Translations under genes and position numbers: made by a program | NCBI GenBank assembly: GCA_021396245.1 | Contig: WNYE01000001.1 | Span: forward strand, 806,001-870,000 | DNA from: Sporothrix humicola | Lineage: Eukaryota; Ascomycota; Sordariomycetes; Ophiostomatales; Ophiostomataceae | Direction of reading: 5' to 3' | Length of the DNA: 64,000 nucleotides | In this document: in pieces, positions 1 to 10,507 of the stretch | Layout: every line of letters starts with the position of its first letter | Numbering within the stretch: the stretch's first letter is position 1 | The notes under the pieces: model-generated | Databases searched by the model: none | The model's input: the letters and a program-made list of their open reading frames with translations, nothing else | Told to the model about the DNA's origin: nothing

Positions 1-548
1 AACGGAATTATTTACATCGAGTGCCCCAATCGGCAACTTGATCATAGTACTAATCCTAAGAAAAAGTGCGGCGTCGGTGTGATGAAATAGAGTGTGTACT
101 TTTTAAACCTTTAGCATCACAGTGTTGATACGCATTGATGGAAAAGGAGATGGGCGTGATTAATTAGTAAAATGATGCAAGAATTTGATGATTATGGCAA
201 TTTTTGTCATGGAAATTGAAACATGCGAATCTAGAAGAAAATTAAAGAAACGGGAGGGAAATTCAAAACCACTCGGATGCAAATGTGTAAGTCAAATTCG
301 ATGTCAATGGTTAATCAAATGGAAAATAAGGAGCTCAAAAGCAAATCTAAATTTCCAGAGTCAAATTCAAATACAGGCGTGAAGATATCGTTTCACATGT
401 TCCACAAAATACAGGGGTAACCAGTAATTGCCTAAAACGGAAATAAGTAAAGAAGAAAATGTTCGTCATTGACACAGAAACTCGCTGATTAAACATACGA
501 AATATTGTAGTCGTACAAATGCCTCTAAAAAATCAAATGGTAATCCCT
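1..548. other. Left-edge intergenic region
   Basis: AT-rich sequence lying 3' of the MCH1-type gene. Only short, composition-driven open frames occur. I see no gene, RNA or repeat in it; it probably holds the 3' UTR and terminator of the neighbouring minus-strand gene. Confidence 0.6.
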
Positions 549-2666
549 TTAGATAACAATTCCACGCTGCGACCAGCCATTGCGGCCCTTCCAAGCCAAC
601 AAGACCAGCACACATGCAAACCACACGCTGCAGGCCATGGCCCAGAATGTCGGAGCGTAACACTGTGTGCCGTAGCAGAGATTGTCTTCGACAGCCGCCG
701 AAGGACTGCCCGGCTCCTCGGGCACTGAAACACCGGCCTGGTAGACGGCCGAGTAGACAAGGCCCCAGAACGTAGCACCCAGGGCCGGGAACATGGCCAC
801 GATACCCCAGTTTGTGCCAAAGTTCTCGACGCCCCAGATCACAGTGATAATGATGGGCGTCAGACTGAAAACGGCACCGTAGCCCGCACCAACGAGCCCG
901 GATACAATCCAGAAGCGGTCGCCGTGGTTCTGGACAGCACCCGAGGCCAGCACAACCAGACCAGCCGACAGCATCAGAGCGAATGTCAGCAAAAAGGCAA
1001 TGCGGGAGACGGAGAAGCGTGACAAGAAGCGGCGGAAAGCGCCCTCGTCCTCAACGTCAACCGACCGCACAGACGACGTCGTCCCAGCCTGCAGGTGCTG
1101 TGTCTGGGGCCGCGGTGCCAGCAAGTCGGTCAGAGAGCCCGTCAACAGGCGAGCCACCGTACTGGTCATGCCCACGATCGAGACGTGCGTGGCAGCCGTC
1201 GTCGTGCCGCCTCCAGCTGCAAAATTCGTGCTCGGCGGGTAGAGCGTCTTGATGACGGTGCCGAGGTTGTTGATAAATGCCTCGCCGGGCCCGATCATGA
1301 AAAAGAAGCCCAGGGCAAAGAGCCACATGGTATGGTCCGTAAGGAAGCGGTGTGTCTCGGCGTTGAGCACCCACGTCTTCTTGAACTGGGCCTGCTGTGC
1401 CTCGAGCTGGCCGACACCTTCACTATCCTCGTCATCTTCGTCGTCGTCCTTGCCAGGATCGAGCAGGCGGCTCGCAAGTGCATCGTCCTCGTCCTCGTCG
1501 TCGCCTCCAGCACGGCGTACCCTCTCGCTCCGCCGTGTCCGTGCATTGCCGCCACGTAGCATCCGGCTCGTCTCGTCCACGGCTGTGTCGTCGTCTTCAT
1601 CTTCGCTCTGTCCAGCGTAGAAGGGGTTGGCCCGCCCCATGGTGCCGTATCCATTTGCGCGGTTTCCACGGCTACCGCTGGCAATGCTCAGGCTGCTGTT
1701 GCCGCGGCTGACGCCAGGGCCGATGCGTCTCGACCGGCCTGCGGTCTCTTCGATGCCGGCCGAGGACGACGCAAGACCGGGCGTCGATGGTGTGAAGAGC
1801 GCACTGCCGTCCAGCAGGCCACTACGCTCAAGCTCGTCGACCGCCTCGTCAATCAGCTTCTCTTCGTCCACCACGCGTAGTGTGAACGTGCCCAGCAAAC
1901 CCACAACAGACAGCAGGATGGCCAAGAACAAAAAGAAGGCCGATACGTTCACGTCGCCACGGCGAGCTGGCGCGCCGGGTCCGTCTTCAGGAAGTGGCGG
2001 CAGGCGCTCGTAGAGAACACGGCTGCCAAGCTGGCTCATCCACATGCCGCTGAGGCCGAAAGCAGCAATCGGCGCGGCGAGAGCCAGACCACGGTGCCGG
2101 CCGCGGCCAAAGTTCTTGGCGCACGTCGCCACGGCACTCAGGTACATGGCGCATGTGGCAGCGCCGATGGACACAAAGGCAATCACCATCAAAGTGTATG
2201 CCCGTGTTGTCGGTGGTGCCACACTTCCTGCTCCGGCTGTTGCTTCTGTCGCTGCCTTTTTGTACAGGATAGCAGCCAAGCCGTATCCGCCGCCAAACAG
2301 GACACTTGACAGCAGCGACAGTGGTGCCGGGCCAACGCGGTCGCAGACATAGCCCATCAGCGACACCGGCAGATAGCACGATATGCTTGCTGCAATAGCA
2401 ACGCCATTTACCTGGAACTGCGAGTAGTGTAGCCGTTCCTGGAAGATGTGGCCGTACAGCGAGAAGACGGTGACAGAGCCTGCGCAAAGTGCGGACACGA
2501 TGGCAGACACGAAGGCGACCGTCCGCGCGGTCCGCCTCGATGCTGCCGATGAAGCATGGTTTCGTCGGCGTCTTCGGTAGATTCGGGAAGAGGATAGATC
2601 GGGAGAAAAGGAGCGTGTTGAGGAGAAGGAGGAGGAGGAGGAAGAAAGCGGCGGCGTTTCGGACAT
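549..2666 (-). CDS. MCH1: MFS transporter of the MCH1 (monocarboxylate-transporter homologue) family
   Basis: Single-exon gene for 705 residues. After a Ser-rich start (residues 1-45) there is a first membrane segment with the family pattern SALCAGSVTVFSLYG, followed by QERLHYSQFQVNGVAIAAS and CYLPVSLMGYVCDRVGP, typical of fungal Mch1 proteins. A long, charged, probably cytosolic loop (about residues 270-440, with DED/EDE runs) separates two six-helix halves. The second half opens near DHTMWLFALGFFFMIGPGEAF. Yeast Mch1 resembles mammalian monocarboxylate transporters but has no proven monocarboxylate transport; it is expected in the vacuolar membrane. The central loop makes this protein longer than the yeast one, as is common in filamentous fungi. 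It is divergent from HTS1 across about 1 kb. The family call is firm; the substrate is unknown. Confidence 0.85.
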   Translation of the reverse strand: MSETPPLSSSSSSFSSTRSFSPDLSSSRIYRRRRRNHASSAASRRTARTVAFVSAIVSALCAGSVTVFSLYGHIFQERLHYSQFQVNGVAIAASISCYLPVSLMGYVCDRVGPAPLSLLSSVLFGGGYGLAAILYKKAATEATAGAGSVAPPTTRAYTLMVIAFVSIGAATCAMYLSAVATCAKNFGRGRHRGLALAAPIAAFGLSGMWMSQLGSRVLYERLPPLPEDGPGAPARRGDVNVSAFFLFLAILLSVVGLLGTFTLRVVDEEKLIDEAVDELERSGLLDGSALFTPSTPGLASSSAGIEETAGRSRRIGPGVSRGNSSLSIASGSRGNRANGYGTMGRANPFYAGQSEDEDDDTAVDETSRMLRGGNARTRRSERVRRAGGDDEDEDDALASRLLDPGKDDDEDDEDSEGVGQLEAQQAQFKKTWVLNAETHRFLTDHTMWLFALGFFFMIGPGEAFINNLGTVIKTLYPPSTNFAAGGGTTTAATHVSIVGMTSTVARLLTGSLTDLLAPRPQTQHLQAGTTSSVRSVDVEDEGAFRRFLSRFSVSRIAFLLTFALMLSAGLVVLASGAVQNHGDRFWIVSGLVGAGYGAVFSLTPIIITVIWGVENFGTNWGIVAMFPALGATFWGLVYSAVYQAGVSVPEEPGSPSAAVEDNLCYGTQCYAPTFWAMACSVWFACVLVLLAWKGRNGWSQRGIVI

Positions 2667-3669
2667 GGTGGCTGATGGGATCGCTTAAATGGTGATTCGG
2701 AATGTAAATAAAGAGATGCGGAACATCCAAATGAACAGGACGAAAAAATAGAGCGAAACCCGGACAGCCAACGCCGGATAGCGGGAAATGGCCTCCGACG
2801 GGGGGGAGCAGAAGATGCGTTATTGATGAGCGACCGTAGAGTGCATACGAAGCATCTTACGTACGCGCGACCGATGATATTGTCCGAAATAGATTGATGT
2901 GGCTATATTCGACGAAATGATGAAAAATGCCGAGGTGAAGAGAGTAAAATGCAAGATCGCCGTATTCGAGAAGATATCGGTTAGTAAACGGACCTAGATG
3001 ACAGTAAATGCCTGTCCTAAGCAACAGCAAGCTCTTCAGTCCGCAGCGATGGCCGGTCGTGATGGGGTGCGGCCGATGCTGATGGAAATGAGGACAAAGC
3101 CCAATGTCGCGATAGAAGTGAGAAGATGACGCTCATGCTAATAACAGTTATTGTTTGCCTGCAAATAGGCGGAGGCGGGCCGTCTTGGGGTAGCTGTGCT
3201 GACTAGCCAATCAGAGAAGGGCAGGGCTATCGATAGCGCGTGGCAGGGAAGAAGGCTCCAGGAATAAATGGGGTGGCTGATCAATGCCTGACATATCAGG
3301 CTCCAATCATGACAAAAAGTGGAGCAGCCTTGCAGGAAGGAACAGGAACACCGCAGAAAGTTTAGAAAGAGAGGGAGCAAAAGAAACAGCAGGCACGACC
3401 CCGCCATTGGACCGCGCCTGCCCAATTTACAGTGGCGGAACGTCAAATTTCTGCCCTGTTTGGGCGATAACTTTTTTTCTGGCGCCAGACGGCAGGCGGG
3501 CAGCTAATAAATAACTTTTTTCAAATCTGTGACACGGCTGTGACTCAAGATACTGCCAGAACACACGAGCACACAACAAACGCACATTTGCAATTCCACA
3601 CCTACGGCTCGATCAGTCGCCCGTATCTCGCTCTCAGGACTTATTAGATCCGTCCCTGCACACCCCGGC
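2667..3669. promoter_or_regulatory. Divergent promoter region of MCH1 and HTS1
   Basis: About 1 kb between two divergently transcribed start codons. It must carry both promoters and 5' UTRs. I see no convincing gene; open frames here are short and lack family features. Confidence 0.6.
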
Positions 3670-5595
3670 ATGCAGTTGAGGCTGCCAATTGCACGAAACA
3701 GCCGATCCATCGCCAGCAATTTTGCTCGTTTCACTCCTTCACCTTGCGAGTCTTTGATCCAGCAGACAACTCGGGCACAACAGTCTCGACAACTCCCCTC
3801 TCACGCGATCGGCGCTATCAGTAGTCAATTCTACTTGTACTCTTCTGCGACCACTGCCACCCCTCGCACAAACCCAATCTACCCCTGCCAGCGTCGACCC
3901 CTCCTCACAGCCTCGTCTTCGCCTTCTTCGATCTTGACCCCACCTACGCCAGGGAAAGCCTTTTACGCGCGCAGACCCAGAGCAGAGCGTTTGGAGCGTG
4001 CAGCAGCAAGAGCCGCCGAACAGCAACTCGACAACACCGACGAATACGACCCAGACTTTGACGGCGACATGGCCTCCAAAGAAGGAAAGGAAAAGGCCAA
4101 GGGCCCGGCCGTCCAGCTCAAGACGCCCAAGGGCACTCGCGACTGGACCGGCGCAGACATGATTCTGCGTGACGAGATTTTGTAGGTGCACCCTGCCGGA
4201 ATTTGAGATTCTACGCTCCATTTATGTTCGTAAACTGACACGACGCTCAGCACCACGATTACAGATGTCTTCAAGCGCCACGGCGCTGTCCCCTTAGATA
4301 CCCCCGTCTTCGAGCTCAAGGAGGTGCTTGCTGGCAAGTATGGCGAGGACTCGCGGCTCATCTACGACCTGGCCGACCAGGGCGGCGAGCTGACGGCCCT
4401 GCGCTACGACTTGACTGTCCCTTTTGCCCGCTGGCTCGCCATGAACAAGGTCCAGCAGATCAAGCGGTATCAGATCGCCAAGGTCTACCGCCGTGACCAG
4501 CCCGCCGTCGCTCGCGGCCGCATGCGGGAGTTCTACCAGTGCGATTTCGATATTGCCGGCACCTACGACCGTATGATCCCCGACGCCGAGATCCTGCGTG
4601 TTATCTACGAGATCTTTGAGGCCCTCAAGGAGCAGATCGTCATCAAGCTCAACCACCGCCAGATTCTGGATGGTATTTTCGCCGTCTCGGGCGTCCCCAC
4701 AGAGAAGATCCGCGCCATCAGCTCGGCCGTCGACAAGCTCGACAAGGCGCCATGGGCTGACGTCAAGAAGGAGATGGTCGAGGAGAAGGGTCTGGAGGAG
4801 GCTGTCGCCGACCGCATTGGCGAGTACGTCAAGCACAGTGGTGACATCCCCAAGATTGTCGAGCTGCTCAAGGCCGACGAGGCCCTCTTTGCCAATGCCG
4901 ATATTAAGCAGGGTGTCGAGGATATGGAGCTGCTGACCAGCTTCCTCGATGCCTTTGGCGTCCCTGGCAGCAAAATTTCGTTCGACCTGTCTCTTTGCCG
5001 TGGTCTCGACTACTACACCGGCCTCATCTTCGAGGTTGTCGCCCAGCCGAGCGCGGCTGCTCCCGCCGCCGAGGCTGGTGCCAAGCCTGCCAAGAAGAAG
5101 GGTGGTGAGGAGATCCAGGTCGGCAGTATCGCCGCTGGCGGCCGCTACGACAACCTTGTCGGCATGTACGGCAAGACCCAGATCCCCTGCGTCGGTATCT
5201 CCTTTGGTGTCGACCGTATCTTCACCATCATGAAGAACAAGCGCGAGAAGGAGGAGGGCCGCTCACGTGTTCGCGAGACTGACGTCTACGTCATGGCTTT
5301 CGGTGGCGGAAACTTCAACGGCCTGCTCAAGGAGCGCATGCAGGTCGCCCGCCGCTTGTGGGATGCCGGCATCAAGGCCGAGTTCGCCGCCAAGACCAAG
5401 CCGAGACTTCCTCAGCAGTTCAAGGCCGCCGAGGATGTGCCGCTGGGCGTTATCCTCGGTGAGGATGAGCTGGCCAACGGCCAAGTTCGTCTCAAGCAGC
5501 TGAACACCGGTGCCGGTGAGGCCGACGAGAAGGACCGCGGCCAGCTGGTCTCGGAAGACGATCTCGTCGCCGAGATCAAGAAGCTGCTGATCTAA
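3670..5595 (+). CDS. HTS1: Histidyl-tRNA synthetase (probably mitochondrial and cytosolic forms)
   Basis: Charges tRNA-His with histidine. Two exons, 3670-4181 and 4251-5595, with a 69-bp intron (donor GTAGGT, acceptor CTCAG) that restores [15 protein letters not shown]. The product is 618 residues. Class II motifs are clear: [20 protein letters not shown] (motif 2 arginine), GLDYYTG (histidine-specific loop), and GGRYDNLVG with GISFGVDRI (motif 3). A C-terminal anticodon-binding domain follows (VYVMAFG onwards). The first 133 residues are Arg/Ser/Thr-rich with few acids at the start, like a mitochondrial presequence. A second in-frame Met (codon 134, ATG at 4069) begins [12 protein letters not shown] directly before the conserved GTRDW. 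Yeast HTS1 uses two such starts for the two compartments; the same here is inferred. An Ala/Lys insert ([17 protein letters not shown]) follows the GLDYYTG region. Confidence 0.95.
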
Positions 5596-7879
5596 GAGAA
5601 TGAAAACAAAAACAAAATATGAAAAGCAATGATATAGTTATACGGTGGGGGAGGATGAGCATGAGCATGAGCAACGCACTTTGATTTTTTGTCGATTGCG
5701 GGGTGCGCGAGCATTGTTAACCAAAAAAAGCATGGGGATATTGGCGAGTGTTCAAAAAAATAGTTAGGTACATAGACATCCTTTATGATTTAGACTATGA
5801 GCAGAAAAGCAAATATAAAAGGAACAAAATTTCATCTTTATGAAAACAGAATCTTGTTATGATTTTTATAATTTTCGATGACTTGAAAACATTATTTTTT
5901 GTTTATAATTGTGTGTTTATTTATTTATATATTTAGTGTGAAGTCGTGTCAACAGATAAACAAACAAAACATATTCTTTCTATAAAAAGTTTCCCGTACA
6001 CAATACAAATCCACATGAAATATTTAAAAAAAAAAGAAAAAAAAGAAAAGAAAAGAAAACTAGACAACCAAGACAATCAGAATTAAGAGAATTATTTTAA
6101 GAAGCCGGAGAGTGCAAAGCTCATCTCAAAATGAAATTCGTGGCCCTCCCAACTAACAAACCACCCCCACGTGAAAATCCTCGACTGCCGATTTCTTGGC
6201 CGATCGCGATATGGATCTGAAGAGGGGCAGACAGCTGCAAAAGTGCAAAAAGAAGGGACGAGAATAAGCTTGCATGGGCCCTGGCTTACGGAAAAAAACC
6301 TGCCTTTGTGAAACCTCAAAAGGCCCAAGACAGGCTCGAGAGGCTGGCTGCTTCTGTCTGCCCGGATCCTTTCCGTCGTTGACCTTGGGCTTCCCCGACT
6401 CCTTCCATGTTGGATTGGTTGTTTTCCGAGCCTCAAGCCTTTTTCTTTCTGCGTTCTGCCTCCTTTTCTTTTGTTCTCTCGGGTGTCATCCGTTTGTAAA
6501 GTGCAACGCAAGCCCTGAACGCGATTTGTTCATACTTCGTGCGATTCGCTCGATTCGAACCCCGCTGCAACCGTGCCTGGTGCGTGCGCGGTTGTGTTGC
6601 GCGGATCGGGAGGCCCAAGAGCCTGGAACACTGAGGACAGCCACCAATATGCCGCTACTGCAGGCTGTTTGCCACAGCGAGCAAAACAGCAACGCAACGA
6701 CGCGTTTTTTTATGGAGGATCTTGACGCGTTGACATCCACACCGCGGTTGCATCGAAAAGCGCGTCTTGGTTTTCTTTTTGCATCGGCGTTTCATGTTTC
6801 TTCTGTAAAAGCTAGAAAAGACTGTATTTCTCATGAAGATTGACAGTTTGAATCTTGAAAGCTGCATCTTTCAATTTTTCAATCCTCAATTGTTTCTCAA
6901 CCTCTTCGTTTTGCTCACCTTCAAACTCACATTGCTCGCTTCACCACTTTAACAAGGGGCATCGCGTGGCCGAGACCAGCTCCTTGCGATCATTTTGTGG
7001 ACCTGGTGTCCACCATCCACTGCCGGTGCGACTGAAAGACGGGGAAGACGGAAAAGAAACAAGAATCGAACGAGGTAAAAAAAAAGAAAAGATCTTCTCG
7101 AAAAAGACCTCGAGGATCTGGGAAATCTGAACTTCTTTCCTAAAAAGGAGAACGCATTCCCAGAAAAAGCAAGAGGCGTCGACGACCGCTCCTTCTTGAT
7201 TCTCGAGACTCTCAACCTCAACCAAGTCGACCTTTCCCTGATTGATTCAGTCTTTACTCTTTTTGCTTCATTCGCTCCTACCCCAACTGCACAACAAATT
7301 GCACGCTGGTCCCTTGCATCTCGACTCTATCTACGGAGTATCTCTTGCTCCTGTGGCGTTCTTGCCTTTTTTCGTGCCACGTTCCTTCCATTTATTACCA
7401 CCTTCTCACGTTCGCTCCTTCGTTCTTGCCATTTTTTTAAGGCGTCCTTTTTACCTCATCGCTCCTTCCTGACTTGTCCAATTCGTGCTCCTGCCTCTTC
7501 TTCCTGTTGTGACCACGCCACTGTGTTTTCTTCTGCATCTTTCACCTTCTTTGCCATCCTGTGGATTGGCCCTTTCTCTCGTTCTCTCACCACCTCAACC
7601 CCACGAATCTCACGTCTCTGCGTGTCTCGCCCACCTTTTGCTGTTGTTTAACACCAACCACCTCACCTTTCTGCATCTCGCATCTCATCGAGTAGCCTTG
7701 TATTCTTTCTGACTTCATTTATTCTATCCCTTTGTCATTGGCGCGCGGTCTGGTCCGTTCCTTTGGTGCCAACAGACTCCCTTCCCGAGTCGATCTTTGT
7801 TCTCCCTCTGTATTTTCTATTTTTACATTGATTTCCATTCCTCTATTTTTCCTCTTCTTCTCGTTGGACCAATCCCACC
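5596..7879. other. Long intergenic region with AT-rich block and pyrimidine-rich 5' leader
   Basis: This 2.3-kb gap has three parts. Bases 5596-6090 are AT-rich, including an A/G-only run at about 6021-6060, and hold the HTS1 3' end. Bases 6090-7190 are mixed sequence with no supported gene. Bases 7190-7879 are C/T-rich and look like the promoter and 5' UTR of the downstream GTPase gene, ending in the start context CCCACCATGG. The motif TACGGAGTA sits at 7332-7340. Open frames of 150-190 codons exist but have no conserved features. Confidence 0.6.
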
Positions 7880-9840
7880 ATGGCGGATTACTCGGCGCAG
7901 GCAACGCCGCCAACAACGGCCGATCGCAAGGAGCGAATGGTCGACCGGCAGCACCAACTGTGTATGTCGCCGTCTCCCTGGGCAGCGGCAGCGCCGCCTA
8001 CACCGCAGGACTCGCTGGCCTCGCCTTTCCATAGTCCTCCGACGTCGCCGTCCCTGAGACTGGCCGAGCCGGTCTCGCCCTCACCGGAAATTCTTGAGGA
8101 TGACGACAACATCTTGACACATGACAGCGGCAGTGCCGCAAGAACGACGCTGATCCGCCGCTCAACTCCGACCCTCATAACAATCGGCCCCAAATCCAGC
8201 GGCAGCGGAACCGGTAGCGGCCGTGAGAACCGCATGCAGCACTGGCTGTCCGAGATACCGCCCCCTGTGTCGCCACAAGAACGCTACATCCAGGGCCTCA
8301 ACCCGGCCGTCGACCACCCGCTGCATCCCCGGCCACTCCGTGTTCTGGGTCCCCAGAGCGGTCTTCAGGCGCGAGGTGTTGCTCAGGCTTCCCGCCAGGG
8401 ACGGTACCTCAGCAGCACCGATGTGACTGGAGATGACGATGTGCTCTCTCTTTCGTGCGAGAAGCTGGCGATTGACTCGTCAGACAAGGAGAACGCCATG
8501 ATCCGCAACCGGCTCAAGGCTCTGGACAGCCACCAGGCGCCTCACAATGCCCTTGCCGACAAGACAATCCTAGGCAACAAGAAGAGACACATGGCAGAGG
8601 TAAGGCTGGCATCAAATGTCGTCGACCGAGACTGTATTCGAAGCCCACTAACGGTCCTAGGAAACCGGCGATGTTCTGGCACGGAAGCGGACAAGATTGC
8701 TTGATCCTGTCCGCCGCTTCTCGCAGCGATTGTCCTCGTCTCTGGCCATTACTTCAGGATCAGATGAGGAGAGACGTGATAGCGAGGATTTGTCGCCCGA
8801 AGAGGCCGCAAAGCAGAGTGAAATGCTGTACAAGTTCAGCCGTCTTAGCAAGACGCCGTCCAACAGCGTCCGTTCGTCCCTCTCCAGGAGATACACCGGC
8901 ACCCTCCGCTCGCAAGGTTCCAATACCATTCGCCGCATGATGTCTTCCAAATTGGCGCCTACCATGCCGCCACCGTCACGCGATGGCCAAATCGGTTTCT
9001 GGACTGAGGGGCGGCCAGATATGATTGTCAATGTGGCCTTCATTGGTGATGCCCGTGTCGGCAAGACAGCATTGATCAAGTGAGTCCAATATCTACCTGC
9101 AGTAAATTCCGAGATGATGGTTACTGACTTATTAGACGCCTTGTATATGGCACATTCCCTCAGACATACGCACCGAGCACCATCCAGGAGCAGACGATCC
9201 GTATTATGGTCGATGGTATCCGTGTCCAGCTCAACCTCTCAGAAGGTGGTAGTGCCCGGGACCCTCGCGAGCCGAGCATCTTGGCACTCGGCTGGTTCAG
9301 TGTTGTAGTGTTGTGCTACGATATTGGCCACCACGGCACCCTGCATAGTCTGCAAAAGGTAAAATATTCCATGACTAAGACTTCCGGTGGAGTTCCCTGC
9401 TAACATTCTTAGTACCGTAATGATATCGCGATGTACGAAGAGAACTCGGTCGTTGTGCTGGCAGGATTGAAGAAGGATGCACGCCGCCGCCTGCCTCCTC
9501 TCCAACTGACATTTGTTGAGGACGCCGTGCAAGTCACTCCTGATAAGGTAGAACCTACCCTGATGGGACGAAACATGTACAGAGATGATTGCTAACAACA
9601 CAGGGAATGGACGCCGCTCTGAAGCTGGGCTGCACGGAGTACTTTGAGTGCTCGTCCCTCTCGTCCTGCGAGGGCATCGACGACTTGTACGACTACATTG
9701 TCCAGTCCGGCGTCGAAGTCCAGAAGAACCGCAATAAGACAATGTCGCGCTTCCGCTTCGAGCGCACGGTCGATAAGGGCATGACCAAAATCGCCGAGGG
9801 CGTGCGGTCAATCTTTACGTTCCACGGCGGTTCCAACTAG
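7880..9840 (+). CDS. Divergent Rho-like small GTPase with long N-terminal extension
   Basis: Five exons: 7880-8599, 8661-9079, 9136-9358, 9413-9547 and 9604-9840. The introns are 54-61 bp with consensus donors and acceptors. The product is 577 residues. The first 360 residues are Ser/Pro/Arg-rich and probably disordered. The G domain follows: P-loop GDARVGKT (369-376), then YGTFPQTYAPSTIQEQ with the switch-I Thr (395), MVDGIRVQLNLSEGG where Rho proteins have the WDTAG switch II (413-418), GLKKD (472-476) for the TKxD guanine motif, and ECSSL (514-518) for the G5 loop. The overall pattern (MVDGxxVxL, TPxxGxxxAxxxGxxxYxECS) is Rho-like. The DxxG aspartate and the catalytic Gln are not recognisable, and there is no CaaX box (the protein ends FTFHGGSN). 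It may bind nucleotide without normal hydrolysis. The family call is fairly sure; the role is unknown. Confidence 0.82.
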
Positions 9841-10507
9841 AGCTTGTCATAATTGGACTCGCCGGATTTGAACGAAAACGATATGATATGAGATGTGATG
9901 GTCGGCAAGTGCTTGGCATTCATGATCTTGATACAATGGTGTACGAAGTACGGAATGGTATATGACGGGAAATGGAAACAAAAAGGGAAAACGAAGGAAA
10001 GGAAAAGGAAAACAAAGGAATTCTCAGGATTGGGAAATGGGAGGGAAAAGGTAACATTGTACGATGGTGTCTGATGGTATTTCAACTGTATTATGATGTA
10101 TTTTTTGGGTCGGATTGGTCTTGGTTTTATTTGGGATCTGGTTCACGGCTATTGTCGATCTGGAGTTGCTGGTTGTATTTTTACTTTTGTATTGGAGTTT
10201 AGTGTCGAATACGACTTGTATACTGGTTCACATTATTTTGTTCTTCAGACTGGATCTCATTGGACAGTGAATATGCGTCATGATGCTGGTATGTTTCTAT
10301 AGATCTGATTATCCGTGCACTCCAAAAAATACAATTACTTATTATCTCTCGGGCTTTTTACATAACCGATCAACGCCCGACAAAACAATGCCCCTAAATA
10401 TGGAAGATGAAAATGAAGAGGAAAAAAGCACGAAACCGCAAAATGGTAAAACAGTAAAAAGCACAACATGGCCAAAATGAGAAGAAACAGCATCACCAGT
10501 CCCTTTC
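9841..10507. other. Convergent intergenic region
   Basis: Holds the 3' ends of the Rho-like GTPase gene and MTR4. It is AT-rich to mixed sequence. No gene, tRNA or repeat is recognised. Confidence 0.6.

Noticed and set aside
6541..6660. Possible tRNA on the minus strand (GGGTTCGAATC resembles a B box)
   Set aside because: No A box at the right distance and no cloverleaf stems could be drawn.
6274..7651. Plus-strand frames of 189 and 151 codons before the GTPase gene
   Set aside because: They lie in the long pyrimidine-rich leader region and have no family features.
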